The translations under genes and the position numbers were made by a program. The notes under the pieces are model-generated. The model saw nothing but the letters and a program-made list of their open reading frames with translations, did not search any database and was not told the origin of the DNA. This document shows, piece after piece, positions 60,748 through 64,000 of a DNA stretch of 64,000 bases. Source of the stretch: VRUE01 sp963764365 (GTDB lineage: Bacteria; Actinomycetota; Thermoleophilia; Solirubrobacterales; 70-9); contig CAVXSI010000022.1 of assembly GCA_963764365.1 (NCBI GenBank), positions 1 through 64,000 of the forward strand, written 5' to 3'. Position 1 is the first letter of the stretch. The number at the start of each line of letters is the position of its first letter.

Positions 60748-62499
60748 ATGAGGGCCCGCGGCGGAGTCGTCTATCTGGTCGGCGCCGGCCCCGGCGACCC
60801 CGGCCTGATGACCGCGCGCTCGCTGGAGCTGATCGCGGCCGCCGACGCGATCTTCTACGACCGCCTGATCCCCCCCGGTGCCCTCGACTGCGCCCGGGCC
60901 GACGCCGACCTCGTCTACGTAGGCAAGGCGCCCGCCGGGGACGTGCCGGTAGTTAGCCCCCATAGTGGGCGGCGAATCACCGGCACGTCCGAGTCGCAGG
61001 GTGGGATCAACGCGGCGCTGGTCGAGGCGGCGTCGGCGGGGAAGAGCGTGGTGCGGCTCAAGGGGGGCGACCCGTTCGTGTTCGGGCGCGGCGGCGAGGA
61101 GGGGGAGGCGCTGCGGGCAGCCGGGGTCGAGTTCGAGGTCGTGCCCGGAGTCACCGCCGGGGTGGCGGCGACCGCCTACGCCGGGATCCCCGTCACCCAT
61201 CGCGACGACGCGTCCGCGGTCGCCTTCGTCACCGGTCACGAGGATCCGGAGAAGTCGGAGACGGCGCTCGACTGGGAGGCGCTGGCTCGCTTCCCCGGCA
61301 CGCTCGTCTTCTACATGGGGGTCAAGCGGCTGCGCGACAACGCGGCGGCGCTGATCGCCGCCGGGCGCGATCCGGACGAGCCCGCCGCGGCGGTCGAGCG
61401 GGGGACGATGCCGGGGCAGCGCACGGTGACGGCGACGCTGGGGGCGCTCGCCGATGTCGTCGAGAGCGAGGGCGTCGGCGCGCCGGCGCTGATCGTCGTC
61501 GGCCCGGTGGTCGAACGGCGGGAGGACCTGGCCTGGCTGGAGCGGCGGCCGCTGCACGGGAAGCGCGTCGTCGTCACCCGGGCGCGGGCGCAGGCGAGCG
61601 GCCTGGCGGCGACGCTGCGCGGGCTCGGCGCCGAGGTGGTCGAGCTGCCGGCGATCCGGATCGAGCCGCGGATCGAGAGCGACGAGGTGCGCGCCGCAGT
61701 CGAGCGGATCGGCGAAAGCGGGTACTCGCTGATCTGCGCAACCAGTCCCAACGGCGCACACCTCTTGTTCGAGGCGCTGGGGGAGACGGGGCTCGATGCG
61801 CGGGTGTTCGGCGGGACGAAACAGAAGCAGGTAGGGGTGAGGGGAGAGGGAGGCGCGGCTGAAGCCCAGGCGCTCGGCGGAACGAGCGCGGCCGGAGAAG
61901 CCTCGGCGCAGACCGCCGGCGTTGCGGGCGCCGATTCCTCGGCGCAGGGGGCAGGCGCCGCGGGGAGCGCCTCCACAGCGCAGGGGGCAGGCGGCGCCCG
62001 CGCCCTGCAGGTGGCGATCGCGGCGATCGGCCCTGGAACCGCTCGTGCCCTCGCCGAGCACGGGATCGTCGCCGACGTGGTGCCGGACCGATTCGTGGCC
62101 GAGGCGCTGGTCGAGGCGCTTGAGGGGATCGAGGTCGAGGGGCGGCGGGTGCTCGTCGCCCGCGCCGCCGAGGCGCGCGACGTGCTTCCCGACGCGCTGC
62201 GCGAACGTGGCGCCGAGGTCGACGTCGTCGCCCTCTACGAGACCGTCCGCGAGGCGCCCGACCCCGAAGCGGTCGAGGCGTCGCAGAGCGCCGACTACGT
62301 CACCTTCACCTCGTCGTCGACCGTGCGCAACCTGACCGAGGCGCTCGGCGACCGCTTCCCTCGCGATGCACGGATCGTCTCGATCGGCCCGATCACCAGC
62401 GAAGCCGCCCGCGCCGCCGGCCTCGAGATCGCCGTCGAGGCCGAGCGCCACGACGTCGATGGCCTGGTCGAAGCCCTGCTGCGAGACGCGGCTACATGA
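60748..62499 (+). CDS. Uroporphyrinogen-III C-methyltransferase / uroporphyrinogen-III synthase fusion
   Basis: 583 residues. N-terminal CobA/SUMT: VYLVGAGPGDPGLMTARSLELI, YDRLIPPG, VVRLKGGDPFVFGRGGEE, VVPGVTAGVAATAYAGIPVTHR, FYMGVKRL. From about residue 270 a HemD domain: KRVVVTRARAQASGLAATLRGLGAEV, CATSPNGAHLLFEAL, AIGPGTARAL, FTSSSTVRNL. It makes uroporphyrinogen III and its dimethylated form for sirohaem/B12. Two insertions are visible: 18 residues from a class C hairpin (60939-60990) before QGGINAALVE, and about 65 residues of Gly/Ala/Gln/Ser-rich sequence (61818-62012) in HemD. Confidence 0.92.
   Translation: MRARGGVVYLVGAGPGDPGLMTARSLELIAAADAIFYDRLIPPGALDCARADADLVYVGKAPAGDVPVVSPHSGRRITGTSESQGGINAALVEAASAGKSVVRLKGGDPFVFGRGGEEGEALRAAGVEFEVVPGVTAGVAATAYAGIPVTHRDDASAVAFVTGHEDPEKSETALDWEALARFPGTLVFYMGVKRLRDNAAALIAAGRDPDEPAAAVERGTMPGQRTVTATLGALADVVESEGVGAPALIVVGPVVERREDLAWLERRPLHGKRVVVTRARAQASGLAATLRGLGAEVVELPAIRIEPRIESDEVRAAVERIGESGYSLICATSPNGAHLLFEALGETGLDARVFGGTKQKQVGVRGEGGAAEAQALGGTSAAGEASAQTAGVAGADSSAQGAGAAGSASTAQGAGGARALQVAIAAIGPGTARALAEHGIVADVVPDRFVAEALVEALEGIEVEGRRVLVARAAEARDVLPDALRERGAEVDVVALYETVREAPDPEAVEASQSADYVTFTSSSTVRNLTEALGDRFPRDARIVSIGPITSEAARAAGLEIAVEAERHDVDGLVEALLRDAAT
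60939..60990. repeat. Palindromic hairpin, class C, inside cobA/hemD (52 bp)
   Basis: Perfect 12-bp arms GGACGTGCCGGT / ACCGGCACGTCC with further partial pairing, loop AGTTAGCCCCCATAGTGGGC. Arms and loop words match the intergenic copies at 38027 and 40032. The encoded peptide VPVVSPHSGRRITGTSES breaks a conserved stretch of the methyltransferase. Confidence 0.88.
61943..62019. repeat. Repeat-rich insert in the HemD domain
   Basis: GCGGGCGCC (from about 61926) and GGCGCCCGC (near 62000) form short arms around two direct copies of GCGCAGGGGGCAGGCG. The region encodes SAQGAG-type repeats. It is less regular than the other elements; bounds are approximate. Confidence 0.45.
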
Positions 62500-62509
62500 C
62501 CCCGCGGCC

Positions 62510-62559
62510 GTCGATTGGCACTTTTGCCCCCCTCCAGTGGGGGAAAAGTGCCAATCGAC
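62510..62559. repeat. Palindromic hairpin, class C, at the birA start (50 bp)
   Basis: Perfect 16-bp arms GTCGATTGGCACTTTT (62510-62525) and complement (62544-62559). The inner CCCCC/GGGGG can also pair, leaving only TCCAGT unpaired. It overlaps the probable GTG start of birA (62548), which lies in the right arm. Confidence 0.9.
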
Positions 62560-63579
62560 CCGGACGGGCGAGGAGATGGGCGGGAATTGGGCTTCGGTGA
62601 CCCGCATCGCCACTTCCGCGTCGCCGATTCGACCAACGCCCGCGCTCGCGAGCTGGTCGAGGCCGGGGCGCCGCACGGGACCGTCGTCACCGCCGACGAG
62701 CAGACCGCGGGACGGGGCCGCCAAGGCCGCCACTGGACCGCACCCCCCGGCAAGGCGCTGCTCTACTCGGCGGTGCTGCGCCCGCTCGACCAGCGCCACC
62801 TGCTGCTGCCGCTGGCGGCGCCGCTGGCGGTCTGCGAGGCGGCCGAGGAGCTGGCGCCGGGGATCGAGTGCGAAATCAAGTGGCCGAACGACATCTGGGT
62901 CGACGGCCGCAAGCTGGCCGGCGTCCTGATCGAGGCAAGGATGCCCGGTCAAGACCCAGCGGATGCGGCTGAAGAGCGCCGGACCAAGCGGAACAAGGAT
63001 GCAGGGAGGCCGAATAGCAGCGCTATTCGGCCGACTGAGGACGCCGCACCGCACCGCGTTCGACGCCGCCAGGCGCGTGCGGGGGGGGTTGACCGGGCAT
63101 CCCTACAACCCCAGGACGGCTGGGCGGTGATCGGCGTCGGCCTCAACCTCTCGATAGCTCCAGACGAGTTCCCGCCCGACCTCCGTGAGACCGCCGTCTC
63201 ACTCTTCGACCTGGGCGGGGAGGGGCGGGGGAGGTCCGATGGAGCCTCGCGAAGCGGGCACCGCAGAGTGATTCCATTGCCGCGAAGCAGCATCGATGTT
63301 CCACCGCCGCAGGCGGTGGTGGGCTCCAGCGGGCCTCCCCCGGCCCTCCCCACCGCAGCCGCGGCTCTAAACCGCCATCTCGACCGCTGGGTCGCAGCGA
63401 AACGAGACCAGATCCTCGGCGCCTGGCGCTCGCGCGACGCCCTGCGCGGCCGCGAGGTCTCCTGGGGCGGCGGCAGCGGCGTCGCCGACGGGATCGAGGA
63501 CTCGGGCGACCTAGTCGTCGTCGCCGGTGGCGGCGACCGCGTCGTCCTCGGCGCCGGCGAGGTCCACCTCCTGCTCTGA
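62548..63579 (+). CDS. birA: Biotin-[acetyl-CoA-carboxylase] ligase with two inserted elements
   Basis: 343 residues from GTG 62548 (start uncertain, inside a hairpin arm). Biotin ligase without the DNA-binding domain: HFRVADSTNARARELVEAG, TADEQTAGRGRQGRHWTAPPG (biotin loop), KWPNDIWVDGRKLAGVLIEA, WAVIGVGLNLS, then the small C-terminal domain ending GAGEVHLLL. The family form is about 240 residues. The surplus equals two in-frame palindromic elements: class A (62937-63104, 56 codons) after LIEAR, and class B (63215-63356) after SLFDLGG. Both fall at loops between conserved blocks. It biotinylates acyl-CoA carboxylase. Confidence 0.9.
   Translation: MPIDPDGRGDGRELGFGDPHRHFRVADSTNARARELVEAGAPHGTVVTADEQTAGRGRQGRHWTAPPGKALLYSAVLRPLDQRHLLLPLAAPLAVCEAAEELAPGIECEIKWPNDIWVDGRKLAGVLIEARMPGQDPADAAEERRTKRNKDAGRPNSSAIRPTEDAAPHRVRRRQARAGGVDRASLQPQDGWAVIGVGLNLSIAPDEFPPDLRETAVSLFDLGGEGRGRSDGASRSGHRRVIPLPRSSIDVPPPQAVVGSSGPPPALPTAAAALNRHLDRWVAAKRDQILGAWRSRDALRGREVSWGGGSGVADGIEDSGDLVVVAGGGDRVVLGAGEVHLLL
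62937..63104. repeat. Palindromic element, class A, in frame inside birA (168 bp)
   Basis: Arms AAGGATGCCCGGTCAA (62937) and TTGACCGGGCATCCCT (63089-63104), 15 of 16 paired. Interior: ACCAAGCGGAACAAGGATGC, AGGGAGG, perfect 11-bp hairpin GGCCGAATAGC/GCTATTCGGCC (63008-63032), then GACTGAGGACGCCGC. Aligns over about 110 bp with the minus strand of 1344-1515. Encodes a basic segment with KDAGRPNSSAIRPTEDAA. Confidence 0.95.
63215..63356. repeat. Palindromic element, class B, copy 4, in frame inside birA (142 bp)
   Basis: Imperfect arms of about 30 bp (GCGGGGAGGGGCGGGGGAGG... and ...GGCCTCCCCCGGCCCTCCCC). Interior CCTCGCGAAGCGGGCACCGCAGAGTGA as in the other copies. The last hairpin reads CCACCGCC-gca-GGCGGTGG where the others have TCACCGCC/GGCGGTGA, a paired change. 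The frame is open across the element. Confidence 0.92.
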
Positions 63580-64000
63580 GCCGTTCGCGGCCGACCCGGC
63601 GGGCTTGCCGTCCCTCTTCGCGGCTCTCGCCGCCCGCGCCGCCTTGCTCGCCTGCGACCTCGACCTGGCGCCGTTCCCGCCCTCGCCGCCTTTCGCCTTT
63701 TTCCGCTTGCGGCGCCGTTTGCCGCCTTTCGGGAAGTTGCGCAGCAGTTCCCGCGCCGTCCCCGAGGGTTTCCGCGCCATCCGCATCCGCGCGCCGCGCA
63801 GCACCTCCTCGCCTTCGGGGGTGTGGGAGACGGCGCCGGCCAGCAGCGCCATCGCCAGGCGGCGGTCCTGTTTGCGCGCCGCGTGGACCAGCCGCCGCGC
63901 GTTGCGCCCGTGCGCGCGGCCGGAGGAGTTGACCAGCAGGCCGAGCAACCGCTTGGTCTCCGGCCAACGCTGCACCGCGTACTCTTCGTGCAGCTCGCGG
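63511..64000 (-). CDS. Basic hypothetical protein, probably running off the window
   Basis: At least 154 residues; a GTG at 63975 could start it, but the frame remains open to the window edge (RELHEEYAVQRW), so it may be partial. N-terminal part helical (LLGLLVNSSGRAHGRNARRLVHAARKQDRRLAMALLAG), then a long Lys/Arg-rich stretch (KGGKRRRKRKKAKGGEGG), Ala/Arg-rich helix, and an acidic end (EQEVDLAGAEDDAVAATGDDD). No family recognised. Its last 69 bp overlap the 3' end of birA on the opposite strand. Confidence 0.6.
   Translation of the reverse strand, partial: RELHEEYAVQRWPETKRLLGLLVNSSGRAHGRNARRLVHAARKQDRRLAMALLAGAVSHTPEGEEVLRGARMRMARKPSGTARELLRNFPKGGKRRRKRKKAKGGEGGNGARSRSQASKAARAARAAKRDGKPAGSAANGSEQEVDLAGAEDDAVAATGDDD

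Noticed and set aside
59383..63054. 1223-codon minus-strand open frame across hemA-hemC-cobA
   Set aside because: Antisense of four recognisable genes, with no motifs of its own.

Overview
The window is very GC-rich DNA from a Gram-positive, actinobacterial-type genome. I read it as the Thermoleophilia/Solirubrobacterales branch, by inference only. The supporting signs are a GAAC-N4-GTTC (LexA) operator, an actinobacterial c-di-AMP riboswitch layout, a type-2-like IleS, an ECF sigma factor fused to its anti-sigma domain, and a large beta-rich secreted protein of a kind I associate with that group. No rRNA, tRNA, CRISPR array, phage gene or transposase was seen. Genes are dense and mostly housekeeping.

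Layout. 1-5.4 kb: the end of 2-oxoglutarate dehydrogenase E1, a DUF3817 membrane protein, aconitase and an SDR. 5.5-10.3 kb: a c-di-AMP riboswitch with a secreted cell-wall hydrolase-like gene, then a polyamine-type ABC operon (potA-D-B-C). 10.3-14.8 kb: acyl-CoA carboxylase beta subunit, a 70-aa protein, methylmalonyl-CoA mutase large subunit and UDP-glucuronate decarboxylase. 14.9-19.7 kb: sigma/anti-sigma fusion with a secreted partner, a basic protein behind two LexA boxes, and an IMPase. 19.8-28.3 kb: helicase-nuclease, PAC2, paired half-size TauE proteins, OtsB, PolX, thioredoxin and a tautomerase. 28.4-46.7 kb: IleS, oxidoreductases, a benzoylformate-decarboxylase-like enzyme, fumarase, SpoIID, YchF, PAP2 and a BtrH-like protein. 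46.8-55.4 kb: giant secreted protein, methyltransferase, methylmalonyl-CoA epimerase, DUF1385, RarA and an aldehyde dehydrogenase. 55.5-63.6 kb: a collinear run ccmABC-ccmD-like-hemA-hemC-cobA/hemD-birA (cytochrome c maturation, tetrapyrrole synthesis, biotinylation).

The genes cover TCA-cycle steps (2-oxoglutarate dehydrogenase, aconitase, fumarase), a propionate/methylmalonate route (carboxylase, epimerase, mutase, with BirA to biotinylate the carboxylase partner), haem and cytochrome assembly, and envelope turnover.

The most unusual feature is a dense population of interspersed palindromic elements, about 20 in 64 kb. They fall into at least three related classes. (A/E) Elements of 95-175 bp with 12-27-bp terminal arms and a recurring interior built round an inner hairpin. 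(B) Four copies of a roughly 135-bp element whose interior is nearly identical and folds into three small hairpins, closed by arms that differ completely in sequence between copies yet remain self-complementary. (C) Hairpins of 36-55 bp. Most lie at gene 3' ends, and the arms often carry the stop codons of both convergent neighbours. Several sit inside coding regions in frame: two in birA, one in cobA/hemD, one in rarA and one in the helicase-nuclease. They add low-complexity peptide segments to conserved enzymes. I know of no named family with this description outside the Rickettsia palindromic elements, so this is my candidate for the undescribed system.

Quality caveat: single-base frame breaks affect aconitase, the SDR, potD/B/C (about ten), the IMPase and IleS. 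Several are homopolymer length changes, so I read them mainly as consensus errors.
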